Assembly: GCA_023133185.1 (NCBI GenBank) | Contig: JAGLWX010000359.1 | Span: 1 to 6,002, forward strand | DNA from: Fidelibacterota bacterium | Lineage (GTDB): Bacteria > Fidelibacterota > UBA2242 | DNA length: 6,002 bases | Direction of reading: 5' to 3' | Shown: positions 1-6,002 of the stretch, one piece after another | Position numbering within the stretch: the stretch's first letter is position 1 | Layout of the letters: each line of letters starts with the position of its first letter | Made by a program: the position numbers and the translations under genes | Notes under the pieces: model-generated | What the model was told of the DNA's origin: nothing | Databases searched by the model: none | The model's input: the letters and a program-made list of their open reading frames with translations, nothing else

Positions 1-59
1 ATCTGGTGGAATGCTTTGTTTACTGCTTCAATCTGTTTGGAAATTTTATTCTTATTCAT
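1..59 (-). CDS. 5' end of a gene of unknown function, cut by the left window edge
   Basis: An ATG at 59-57 opens a reading frame that stays open to the window edge. It gives 19 residues beginning MNKNKISKQIEAVNKAF and then H-Q. The fragment is basic and looks like the start of an amphipathic helix, with no signal peptide, so a cytoplasmic protein is likely. It is too short to assign a family. The main support is the context: a strong sigma70-type promoter on the same strand (95-123) would start transcription near base 88, leaving a leader of about 29 bases. The leader has only a weak purine stretch (AGG about 13 bases before the ATG), so the ribosome-binding site is poor. The promoter and the long gap separate this gene from the envelope genes upstream, so it probably belongs to a different transcription unit. 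Confidence 0.55.
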   Translation of the reverse strand, partial: MNKNKISKQIEAVNKAFHQ

Positions 60-94
60 AATTTATTTTCAACCTATTATTAATACTTATATCG

Positions 95-123
95 AATATA
101 ACGTATTTCGTAGTAAGTGTCAA
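95..123 (-). promoter_or_regulatory. Sigma70-type promoter for the gene at the left edge
   Basis: On the minus strand a perfect -35 hexamer TTGACA (123-118) is followed by a 17-base spacer and a -10 hexamer TATATT (100-95), which matches the TATAAT consensus at five of six positions. Transcription would start near base 88, about 29 bases before the ATG at 59. This is the best-formed promoter found in the window. It lies between the repeat element at 161-290 and the gene start. Hexamers and spacing are seen directly; activity is inferred. Confidence 0.75.
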
Positions 124-133
124 TAGTAATTTT

Positions 134-440
134 GATGAAATCGTAAAAAGCATAAAAACTGCCATTCTGAACGAGGTATAAATGCCCCGACGAGTCGGGG
201 TCCCCGGTAGGAAAGAATCTCTATAGGGTTCTCGTCGGAGATTCTTCCCTGAAATTCGTCGGGGCGGGCTTTTGCTTCGCTCACCAGAATGTACTGTATT
301 AAAAATCAAGCATAAAATTGATAATTTGAATCGTACTCTCTTTGATACTTCATGACCGCAAAAATCTATCTGACTAACTTACTCATAGCAGCTATTCTGG
401 CGACTTTATGTCATATATAATCACTTTTTACGAAACTATC
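134..440. repeat. Pair of imperfect inverted arms flanking the nested repeat
   Basis: GATGAAATCGTAAAAAG (134-150, plus) and GATAGTTTCGTAAAAAG (440-424, minus) match at 13 of 17 positions and share the exact core TCGTAAAAAG. Farther in, both arms contain CATAAA followed within a few bases by GCCA, though one arm carries about 13 extra bases before it. The arms enclose the nested inverted repeat at 161-290 off-centre. This could be a degenerate non-autonomous element or two copies of a dispersed intergenic repeat in opposite orientation. No transposase is present. Confidence 0.4.
161..290. repeat. Nested inverted-repeat (MITE-like) intergenic element
   Basis: Three stems nest around a common centre. 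The outer pair is ATTCTG (164-169) with CAGAAT (285-290). The middle pair is GCCCCGACGA (184-193) with TCGTCGGGGC (256-265), a perfect 10-base match. The inner pair is AAGAATCTC (213-221) with GAGATTCTT (238-246), a perfect 9-base match. The left middle arm also forms its own hairpin (CCCCGA, loop CGAG, TCGGGG). CCGACGAG (187-194) pairs alternatively with CTCGTCGG (231-238). Elements of the form CATTCTGA...GAATCTC...GAGATTC...CAGAATG are familiar intergenic repeats in FCB-group genomes. It encodes nothing credible; an open frame crossing it is chance. Confidence 0.7.
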
Positions 441-594
441 AATAATAAATCCAGCGCCTGACTATCTTTTTGTAAACAAGAAAATCCTCGCCTATCGCCG
501 CGAATATGAGTGAATTCATACCGGTATTATAAGCCTATGGGAATATTCCGCAGATTCGTAATATTTTGTCAGTTAAAAACATTCCAGTTTCTGT
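301..594. other. Intergenic stretch with no recognised gene
   Basis: This AT-rich stretch lies between the hairpin after the lipoprotein gene and the nested repeat. I see no start codon with a plausible frame, no tRNA-like cloverleaf and no consensus promoter here. The only structure noted is the right arm of the inverted pair at 424-440. Confidence 0.5.
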
Positions 595-615
595 TTACGG
601 CGGTTTCCACCGTAA
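595..615 (-). terminator. Hairpin after the last gene of the operon, possible terminator
   Basis: Seventeen bases after the TAG stop at 634-632, the minus strand reads TTACGGTGG, loop AAA, CCGCCGTAA. That is a nine-pair stem with one G-T wobble and a three-base loop. A run of five Ts on the minus strand follows only about 16 bases later (near 575-579), not directly after the stem. The position is right for the end of the three-gene operon, but the delayed T-run makes this a weak intrinsic terminator. It could instead protect the mRNA 3' end. Confidence 0.4.
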
Positions 616-631
616 CCTATAATATGCAGCG

Positions 632-1885
632 CTATTCCAGAGCGATATCCAACCTGCTGGAATACCAGCCGGATTCCCCAATCGGCGTACCATTGCTATC
701 AAATCGTAACAGATTCCAACTGCCGATCTGCATGGTCAAAAATCCACGTTGACCGTCACCCGGAATCACCTGGATATGATACTGATTGGGAATTTCATTT
801 CCCAGGATTGGTGTTGCTTTATAATCCAATAAACGATCCAAATATCCCGTTTCCCATGATTTAGTATCTGAATGGTAGGCTATGTAATAAATATCGCCGT
901 TTTGTTGATTGACGCTTATATCGGTAATATAGCAGTCTTCAAGATATCGGCAGATGTTACCTTCCGGTGATAAATTGACGATCCCCGAATCGGTGGCAGT
1001 CCAGCAGCCGCCGTTGATCGGATCGGGATACACTTTTTTCGGATCAATTATACCCGGATAGACATGGACTTGATAAGTGTCATATAACTGGACCCGGAAC
1101 AGGCTGTCCCTTCCGGAAACACTGATCCAGGCACAGGATGACAATGAATCAAAACAGATATGACTCTTAACGGCGAGTTTAAAGGGAAGGGAAATTGATT
1201 CTACGTATGCTCCCAGTGTCGTTAAAATTATTAACTGATTTTGATCAATACCGAGAATATATAGTCGTTGATTAGCGGCGTCGAGCGCAAAGTCAATCGG
1301 TCGATCGTTTAATTCCAGGGTATTGATCGGATTTAATTCCAGATCGGTGACAGTGATCTGCTGGCTCCAGTATTCCGCAATGTAAATGTTGCCCTCTTGA
1401 GGATGTGTTTCAACGGCGATAGGCGATGGAAAATAATTAACCGCCATAATATGTTCTGCATCGTAGGTCAGTTTCCGCACGACAAAATTATAAAAATCGG
1501 CAATGATAAAATTTACCGGACCGGGTATTATACTGACCGTATCGGACAGTGTTCCGGCGTCGTATTCGGTGAATGCCTGGACGGCGTATCTGTACCTTGT
1601 ATTATAATCGACGGGAGTATCAAAAAAGAACTTCGTATCAGCGGACAGAGTGCGAAACGAATCCAATTCTGCATTTTCTCTGGCGCGGTAAATTTGATAA
1701 TGGGAAAGGTCTTCGACGTCTATTTTGCTCCAGCGCAATTCGATTGTATTACGATGGGATTTAACCCGCACATTCGTGGGAGCGCCATGAGTGGACGGGT
1801 TATTCGGGTCGAAGGGATTCGTTCGTTCACGGTCCGAACAACTGTTCATAAGCAGTAAAGCGGCGATGATGATAATTACGGTCAT
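632..1885 (-). CDS. Lipoprotein with fibronectin type III domain and C-terminal beta-propeller
   Basis: The predicted product has 417 residues and no assigned biochemical role; it is probably anchored by lipid in the envelope or on the cell surface. A short hydrophobic signal (residues 1-12) ends at MNSC with Cys16 as the likely lipidated residue. The motif NPFDPNNP at 23-30 follows; it is typical of lipoproteins in FCB-group candidate phyla. Residues 34-122 read as a fibronectin III domain, with L50-R-W52, Y63-x-IYR and Y98-RY-A-V as landmarks. Residues about 145-417 contain repeats of the kind IAVETHPQEGNIYIAE and FALDAANQRLYILG, which suggests an NHL/YVTN-like propeller. The frame is open to an earlier ATG at 1963, but that start would overlap the preceding gene by 77 bases and bury the signal peptide, so 1885 is preferred. 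It lies one base past the TGA of that gene (TGATATG) with no Shine-Dalgarno, which suggests translational coupling. The signal lacks the usual Lys/Arg near its start. Confidence 0.8.
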   Translation of the reverse strand: MTVIIIIAALLLMNSCSDRERTNPFDPNNPSTHGAPTNVRVKSHRNTIELRWSKIDVEDLSHYQIYRARENAELDSFRTLSADTKFFFDTPVDYNTRYRYAVQAFTEYDAGTLSDTVSIIPGPVNFIIADFYNFVVRKLTYDAEHIMAVNYFPSPIAVETHPQEGNIYIAEYWSQQITVTDLELNPINTLELNDRPIDFALDAANQRLYILGIDQNQLIILTTLGAYVESISLPFKLAVKSHICFDSLSSCAWISVSGRDSLFRVQLYDTYQVHVYPGIIDPKKVYPDPINGGCWTATDSGIVNLSPEGNICRYLEDCYITDISVNQQNGDIYYIAYHSDTKSWETGYLDRLLDYKATPILGNEIPNQYHIQVIPGDGQRGFLTMQIGSWNLLRFDSNGTPIGESGWYSSRLDIALE

Positions 1886-1886
1886 A

Positions 1887-2294
1887 TCAGCGATTAAAGG
1901 ATAATAAAGTGATGAGAAATCCAACTTCGAATCCGACAAAACTCCAGCCGGATAGTTTATCATATTTGACAGCTTTATCGTATAATCTGTTCATTTCATC
2001 GATATTGCCGGAACGTTGATACTTTCTGTATGCGGCGTCGGCTTCCGAGTTATAATGCCATGACAGGGCGCTGAAAACCGTCATGACCCCAAATCCTAAA
2101 AGTCCCTGTTTGGTAATTTCAATGCGATGCTTCGGTGCGGTCTGTACTTTCAGGATTTCCGGATGCTGGATCTTGAGACTGTCTGTGGATGAGGATAGGG
2201 TAAATTGCGGAATTGATTTCATTAATTGTAACGGCTCAGCGAACAGTGCCGAAGAGATACAAACTATTAATACAATTTGCAATATGCGTTTCAT
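1887..2294 (-). CDS. Small exported protein with two hydrophobic segments, unknown function
   Basis: The 135-residue product begins with a clear signal peptide (MKRILQIVLIVCISSALFA) and probable cleavage after Ala19. A polar linker follows. A hydrophobic, Gly-rich segment (about 64-78) is then separated from a second one (116-133) by a charged helical stretch. In that stretch the pattern A-x-x-x-Y-x-x-Y (86-92) leads to M-N-R-L-Y-D-K-A (101-108) and Y-D-K (111-113). This spacing resembles the C-terminal parts of DUF5683-like envelope proteins in FCB genomes; that link is from memory and uncertain. Its ATG overlaps the TGA of the upstream PQQ-propeller gene by four bases (ATGA), with a weak AGGT seven bases upstream, so translation is probably coupled. 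It likely sits in a membrane and may scaffold or anchor the propeller proteins encoded on either side. No catalytic residues are recognised. Confidence 0.75.
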   Translation of the reverse strand: MKRILQIVLIVCISSALFAEPLQLMKSIPQFTLSSSTDSLKIQHPEILKVQTAPKHRIEITKQGLLGFGVMTVFSALSWHYNSEADAAYRKYQRSGNIDEMNRLYDKAVKYDKLSGWSFVGFEVGFLITLLSFNR

Positions 2295-3514
2295 TGATTG
2301 ACCTGATAATAGTGCAGATTTCGGGCGTTGTCACATACGATCAGTCCGTTCGGAGACACTACTGCCTGCTTGATACCTTTTTCAAAAGTTAGTTCCCAGA
2401 CTTTTTCTCCGGTTTCGGAACGCAATGCGACGATCTGTCCTCTTGAATATGGAACAATGATTATTGATCCGGCTGCATACAATGGTTTATTGATCAGCCC
2501 GATTCCTTTATAATGCCAGAGTTCGGCGCCGGTATTCTTATCGAGATTTCGGACTGTTCCATCGCTGAATCCAATTGTTACACTTTTTTCAAGCACAAGC
2601 GGTTCTGAATAGATTGGGAAGTCGTACTTTTTCTCGAAGCGGATTTGTTTTTCTGAAAGGTCAAAAATGCAATACTGTCCCGTTCCATCAGCAGCAAAAC
2701 AGAAATCGCCGGAAATTGTGAAGACCGGGTTGATGGAAAGCGGTAGCTCAATTTGTCCTGTTGAAGACAGGTTTCGATCATAAAACCTGATAAAACCATC
2801 CGCGGTGTATAGCCAGATTTTATCTTTGAATTGATAAAGCCCCTGCGTTATCTGTGCCGGCAAAGAGCGTCTATGAATGAAGCGCCCTTTTTTGAGATCA
2901 ATCTTGACAATCTCCGTTTCATATTGACGAACATAAACCGTATCGTTATTGAACAGTATCGCTCCGCCGATATCTTTGATTTTATATTTTGTTTCGATAT
3001 TTTGGGTTTTCAAATTGTACACTAACAAATGATCTTCGTTGACAGCGGTCAAAAACAGTCGATGATGAAGCGAATCTTTCAATAAAATTTTTACAGGTCT
3101 GCGGAATGGACGCCAGGTGTTTTTGACTTTCTTGCCGTTTTCTAATTGAATGATAAAAATCTCACCCCGATAGGTATTGATCAATAGACGATTATTATTT
3201 ACCATCATCAGATCTTTGGGCGGTGAAGAAAGATGTCGTTTCCAGATAAGTTCAGGTTTTTTTGCAAGTGAGAAAACCGGGAAATCAGCAGGGTGACTAA
3301 ATTCAACCGCTTCCCGAAGACCTTGTGCACAATGATTCATTCCCAGGCTAAGGATCATTAATTGGAACCATATTATTTTGAAGTTACCCCGAAATTTTAG
3401 TACTGTACCTAATATTTTTTTGAGATGATATAACCTCTCCTCTTTCTCCTCCTTGCCAAGGAGGGGATGGAAGGGGAGGTCGATTGGAATCTTCATAAAA
3501 TAAGGCTTTTCCAT
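2291..3514 (-). CDS. PQQ-like (BamB-type) beta-propeller protein with repeat-altered N-terminus
   Basis: The 407-residue product is a beta-propeller of the PQQ/BamB type. Blade signatures are clearest near the C-terminus: DKNTGAELWHYKG at 325-337 and RSETGEKVWELTF at 365-377, matching the D-x-x-TG-x-x-x-W blade motif. Weaker blades run from about residue 88. These proteins bind partners or ligands rather than catalyse, and BamB-like members are outer-membrane lipoproteins of the barrel-assembly machinery. An export signal is visible only at residues 46-61, with Cys62 (GMNHC) as a possible lipidation site, and is preceded by several Lys/Arg. The start at 3514 is supported by AAGGAAAG about six bases upstream; an ATG at residue 7 is the alternative. 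Residues 12-28 are encoded by a palindromic repeat (3433-3480), so the first 45 residues are probably acquired. The gene leads a three-gene operon. Whether the protein is still exported is uncertain. Confidence 0.8.
   Translation of the reverse strand: MEKPYFMKIPIDLPFHPLLGKEEKEERLYHLKKILGTVLKFRGNFKIIWFQLMILSLGMNHCAQGLREAVEFSHPADFPVFSLAKKPELIWKRHLSSPPKDLMMVNNNRLLINTYRGEIFIIQLENGKKVKNTWRPFRRPVKILLKDSLHHRLFLTAVNEDHLLVYNLKTQNIETKYKIKDIGGAILFNNDTVYVRQYETEIVKIDLKKGRFIHRRSLPAQITQGLYQFKDKIWLYTADGFIRFYDRNLSSTGQIELPLSINPVFTISGDFCFAADGTGQYCIFDLSEKQIRFEKKYDFPIYSEPLVLEKSVTIGFSDGTVRNLDKNTGAELWHYKGIGLINKPLYAAGSIIIVPYSRGQIVALRSETGEKVWELTFEKGIKQAVVSPNGLIVCDNARNLHYYQVNQ
3433..3480. repeat. Palindromic repeat inside the 5' end of the PQQ-propeller gene
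   Basis: The plus strand carries an inner palindrome CCTCCTTG-C-CAAGGAGG (3448-3464), eight pairs around one base. Outer arms are ACCTCTCC (3433-3440) and GGGGAGGT (3473-3480), matching at seven of eight pairs. Sequences built on CCCCTCCTTG-CAAGGAGGGG are familiar dispersed intergenic repeats in FCB-group genomes. Here it lies within an open frame and encodes residues 12-28 of the propeller protein. The 7-base word ATTGGAA occurs on both sides (3361-3367 and 3483-3489) and could be a target-site duplication of a roughly 120-base element. However, removing 3368-3489 does not restore a longer reading frame. Confidence 0.65.
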
Positions 3515-3642
3515 CTCAACTTTCCTTAATTACTATTTCACTTGTCAATGTGTTTTATCATCTTAAAATACAAAATATTGCGTTATAAGGGATTTCCAAT
3601 TTCGGAGGAACTTCAGGAGCCATATTATTCTTTTAAAATTCA
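3515..3642 (-). other. Spacer between the barrel gene and the three-gene operon
   Basis: This 128-base AT-rich gap separates the TGA of the barrel gene (3645-3643) from the ATG at 3514. No T-tailed hairpin is visible, so read-through from the upstream gene is possible. On the minus strand TTGACA occurs at 3548-3543, but no matching -10 box lies 16-18 bases downstream. TATAAC (near 3587-3582) has no convincing -35 partner. Bases 3600-3615 resemble the inverted sequence 3379-3394. Confidence 0.45.
3520..3527 (-). promoter_or_regulatory. Ribosome-binding site deciding the start at 3514
   Basis: The minus strand reads AAGGAAAG followed by TTGAG and ATG. AAGGA is a reasonable Shine-Dalgarno core about eight bases before the ATG at 3514. 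This favours the upstream ATG over the one at residue 7, and means that translation runs through the inserted palindromic repeat. Confidence 0.55.
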
Positions 3643-6002
3643 TCAATAATCCCATCCAAAGAAGAATTGAACGAAAAGACCTTTATCTAATTTGCGAAAA
3701 TCAGTCGTTTTTCCAATATCCAGTCGGAGAACCAGACCTCCTAACAGGTTTCCACGCAGTCCAAAGCCGAAACTGCCGAGCATACCGGGATAGCCGTTAT
3801 CCCAGGCATTGCCGATATCAAAAAACAGGGCGCTCCGAACCGGCGCCAGACCGATTCCCATTTTTTTAAATTTTATCATGATGCTTTCGGCAAAGGGAAA
3901 GCGGAATTCATTGTTGAACAGTACATATTTACTGCCGTACACTTCCATAATTCGGTATCCTCTGATTCCCCAACTTCCGCCGATATAAAACCGGCGAATA
4001 TCGGTTCCTTCATTCAACCAGAAAATCGAACGCTGTGCAAAAGTCACTTTTCTGTGAAATCGCCAATAATACCGGAAATCAAAGAGCACTGTATAATTAT
4101 GAATGTGTGATTTGAAAAAATCAAATGTCGGACCAAAAGTAAAACGAAAACGCCAGCCGTCAATCGGTCCGGTATAGGTCCATAATGAATTGTCGTGGAT
4201 GAATGAAAAGTAATTTGAGACTAAATAAGCGTTTTCGAGATTAGAAAAATAATCGTCTTTGATAGAACTCCAGAGCGATGTGCTGAATTCCAGGCGGTGA
4301 AATACATCGATCGGATAATTTATAGCGCCGCGCAACCCGATTGCCCGTTCAAAGTAGAATCCCTGGTAGGGATCGAAATAATCGTTTGCAAAATGAAATA
4401 CACCAATGGCGCGGTTTGACCGGCGTGACAGATCAACAAAGGTAACCGCAAAATTAAAACGATCTATAATTTCCGATGACGTTTCGGCAGTGTTTGCCAG
4501 CAGAAAATGATAGTATCGATCACCGAGCACATCGGAAATACTTAACTGAGCGCCGCCTAAAAATCCGAAGATCGGGTCATACGCCACGGCAGTCTGAGCA
4601 AAATCCAGGCTATACTTCATTCTATACGGACGACTTTCTTTCCGGGAAATACCCGAAATCGAAGGAAGATCAATTCCGGAATAATCTGTTTTTGCGGCTC
4701 TGGTTTGAACAGAGATAAGGGAAGTATCCGGCTGTACCGGCAGTTGGTGTATCTGAAAATTATATTTCAGGAATACGGTGCTCAGCAATGTATCGGAGTT
4801 CACCGGCAAAACATCATAAACTCCGGTATGATAATTTGTGATTTGTTTTAATTGTACGGTGTGGTTGATCGAAGGAAAATCGGATAAATTCACCGAAGCA
4901 GTCCAGACATTCATGGTTCCGGTGATATCACTCAAAAAATAGATCATATCCTGGTCATGATTTGACCAGACCGGTTTGCTGTTTATTGCATCATTGTCTG
5001 TTATTTGAATGATTTCCCTATTGTTGGAATCTAAGAGAAATAAATTCGAACCTTTAGGATTCGAGTCGGCTGTTCGGTCGGATTCAAACACAATCCATTT
5101 GCCTGTCGGATTAAAACAGGGCGACCGGTCGGCGTATAGATCATTAGTCAACCGGATCACCTGTTCTTTATTGATTTCCCAGAGATAAATATCCAGATAA
5201 CCGGCTTCATTTTGGGCGGAAAACAGTATCTTTGTGTTATCGGGCGACCATTTTGGTGATCGGATCGTTACAAGATCAGACTGCTGCATAGAGGTAACTT
5301 CATGCCGGTTTTCGATATTAATGACGCGTAACACGTCCTGACTGCCTGATTTTGTGACCAGTGCTATCTGTCCTTTACTATTAACGTTAAAACCGGTTTG
5401 CAGAAAATGAAGGGATTCGTAACCGGCATTGCGTTCGCCTTTTATCAGGGGATTTGCTTTCTTTTTTTTGTCTGTCTGGGAATAAACATCCGTGTATCCG
5501 TAACGGTTTGACAGATAGATAAGTTTTCGTTTTCCGTCTTTATCGATATAATAATCCGGGCTGATATTTGATCCATATTCGGTTATCTGGAATTCATTTG
5601 GTTTCAGGACCGATTCCTTTGCCAGATTATTCGCAAATATCTGTTTTAATTCTAATTTCCATTCATCAGTAACTTGAGAGTACTCTTTACCGGAAATCGC
5701 TGTCATGGCGTCTTCAAATGATTCATAGCGCCAGTAATTTTCCAATAATGTTCTGATCCGGTCGGCGCCGTATGTATTCTCATAGAATTGTAAAAATGAC
5801 TGCCCTTCTTTGTATAGCAGATAACCGGCTTGCATCAATTTATAGCTGTCCAGGGGAAACAGATAATCGTGCAAGACAGCGTCACGAATGATAAGCTCGG
5901 CGTCGGAATCCCAGCCTTCGGACCAGTATTCTGCCAGCCCTTCTACAAACCACAATGGAAAATAGGGCGCATCCCAGAGTCCGATATCGCTGGCGACGGA
6001 TA
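3643..6002 (-). CDS. Peptidase-MA-like / TolB-propeller / Omp85-like barrel fusion, 5' end missing
   Basis: At least 785 residues, open to the right window edge, so the N-terminus, its signal peptide and any HExxH zinc motif lie outside. The visible product starts within a gluzincin-type domain: WFVEGLAEYWSEG encoded near 5952-5914 carries the Glu expected as third zinc ligand in peptidase-MA families. A helical stretch of about 100 residues follows, ending with ...W-x-L-x-L-K. Numbering from the TTG at 5955, residues about 125-405 form a PD40/TolB-like propeller, with SPKWSPDNTKILFSA and SPCFNPTGKWIVFESDR as typical blades. Residues about 445-770 form a beta-barrel: SDVLGD at 474-479, the Omp85-like GGSWGIRGYR at 659-668, FFDIGNAWD at 711-719, and a terminal Tyr fitting a barrel-insertion signal. 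It probably sits in the outer membrane with the propeller and peptidase in the periplasm. The TTG at 5955 is not the real start because the frame continues upstream (...DAPYFPL). Confidence 0.88.
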   Translation of the reverse strand, partial: SVASDIGLWDAPYFPLWFVEGLAEYWSEGWDSDAELIIRDAVLHDYLFPLDSYKLMQAGYLLYKEGQSFLQFYENTYGADRIRTLLENYWRYESFEDAMTAISGKEYSQVTDEWKLELKQIFANNLAKESVLKPNEFQITEYGSNISPDYYIDKDGKRKLIYLSNRYGYTDVYSQTDKKKKANPLIKGERNAGYESLHFLQTGFNVNSKGQIALVTKSGSQDVLRVINIENRHEVTSMQQSDLVTIRSPKWSPDNTKILFSAQNEAGYLDIYLWEINKEQVIRLTNDLYADRSPCFNPTGKWIVFESDRTADSNPKGSNLFLLDSNNREIIQITDNDAINSKPVWSNHDQDMIYFLSDITGTMNVWTASVNLSDFPSINHTVQLKQITNYHTGVYDVLPVNSDTLLSTVFLKYNFQIHQLPVQPDTSLISVQTRAAKTDYSGIDLPSISGISRKESRPYRMKYSLDFAQTAVAYDPIFGFLGGAQLSISDVLGDRYYHFLLANTAETSSEIIDRFNFAVTFVDLSRRSNRAIGVFHFANDYFDPYQGFYFERAIGLRGAINYPIDVFHRLEFSTSLWSSIKDDYFSNLENAYLVSNYFSFIHDNSLWTYTGPIDGWRFRFTFGPTFDFFKSHIHNYTVLFDFRYYWRFHRKVTFAQRSIFWLNEGTDIRRFYIGGSWGIRGYRIMEVYGSKYVLFNNEFRFPFAESIMIKFKKMGIGLAPVRSALFFDIGNAWDNGYPGMLGSFGFGLRGNLLGGLVLRLDIGKTTDFRKLDKGLFVQFFFGWDY

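Noticed and set aside
161..290. CRISPR array or structured RNA
   Set aside because: The repeats are inverted and nested rather than direct and regularly spaced, and no conserved RNA core or cas gene is present.
52..309. 85-residue open frame on the minus strand
   Set aside because: It runs through the nested repeat and over the consensus promoter, and its translation is dominated by repeat-derived Arg/Pro/Ser with no domain pattern.
510..752. 80-residue open frame on the plus strand
   Set aside because: It crosses the hairpin at 595-615 and the 3' end of the lipoprotein gene on the opposite strand; no signal or family is visible.
1397..1858. 153-residue open frame on the plus strand
   Set aside because: It is wholly antisense to the FN3-propeller lipoprotein gene, whose domains are clear; the antisense product shows no domain or plausible start signal.
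1886..1963. Earlier ATG at 1963 as the start of the FN3-propeller lipoprotein
   Set aside because: It would overlap the preceding gene by 77 bases and place 26 polar residues before the lipoprotein signal.
2578..2799. 73-residue open frame on the minus strand
   Set aside because: It is an alternative frame inside the PQQ-propeller gene, whose own frame carries the recognisable blades.
3543..3548. TTGACA on the minus strand as a -35 box for the three-gene operon
   Set aside because: No -10-like hexamer lies 16-18 bases downstream; that position holds the ribosome-binding purines instead.
4476..4718. 80-residue open frame on the plus strand
   Set aside because: It is antisense to the start of the barrel domain and has a composition typical of a shadow frame.

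Overview
The window comes from a Gram-negative-type, moderately AT-rich bacterial genome. It most resembles uncultured lineages of the FCB superphylum (Calditrichota, KSB1, Marinimicrobia and similar groups). The grounds are a lipoprotein with an NPFDPNNP motif after the lipobox followed by fibronectin III and a propeller, a TolB-type propeller joined to an Omp85-like outer-membrane barrel, and short GC-rich palindromic intergenic repeats of a kind common in those genomes. The phylum is an inference, not something the sequence proves.

Every supported gene reads on the minus strand, so transcription runs from high to low coordinates. At the right edge, 6002-3643 is a 5'-truncated gene. Its product has the end of a peptidase-MA-like metallopeptidase domain, a PD40/TolB beta-propeller and a C-terminal beta-barrel ending in Tyr. 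After a 128-base gap come three tightly packed genes: a PQQ/BamB-type propeller protein (3514-2291), a 135-residue protein with a signal peptide and two hydrophobic segments (2294-1887, ATGA overlap), and an FN3-plus-propeller lipoprotein (1885-632, one base after the preceding stop). All four products are predicted to be exported. The set looks like an envelope or outer-membrane module, but no substrate or pathway can be read from the sequence.

The left 631 bases are mostly non-coding. They hold a stable hairpin just after the last gene (595-615), about 290 bases with no gene, a nested inverted-repeat element (161-290) flanked by a second pair of inverted arms, and a near-perfect sigma70 promoter (95-123, minus strand). 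That promoter points at the first 19 codons of another gene that runs off the left edge.

The most unusual point is that a palindromic repeat (3433-3480) lies inside the 5' end of the PQQ-propeller gene. It is translated as part of the N-terminus and places the export signal about 45 residues from the start codon. No RNA gene, CRISPR array, transposase or recognisable new defence or metabolic system is visible.
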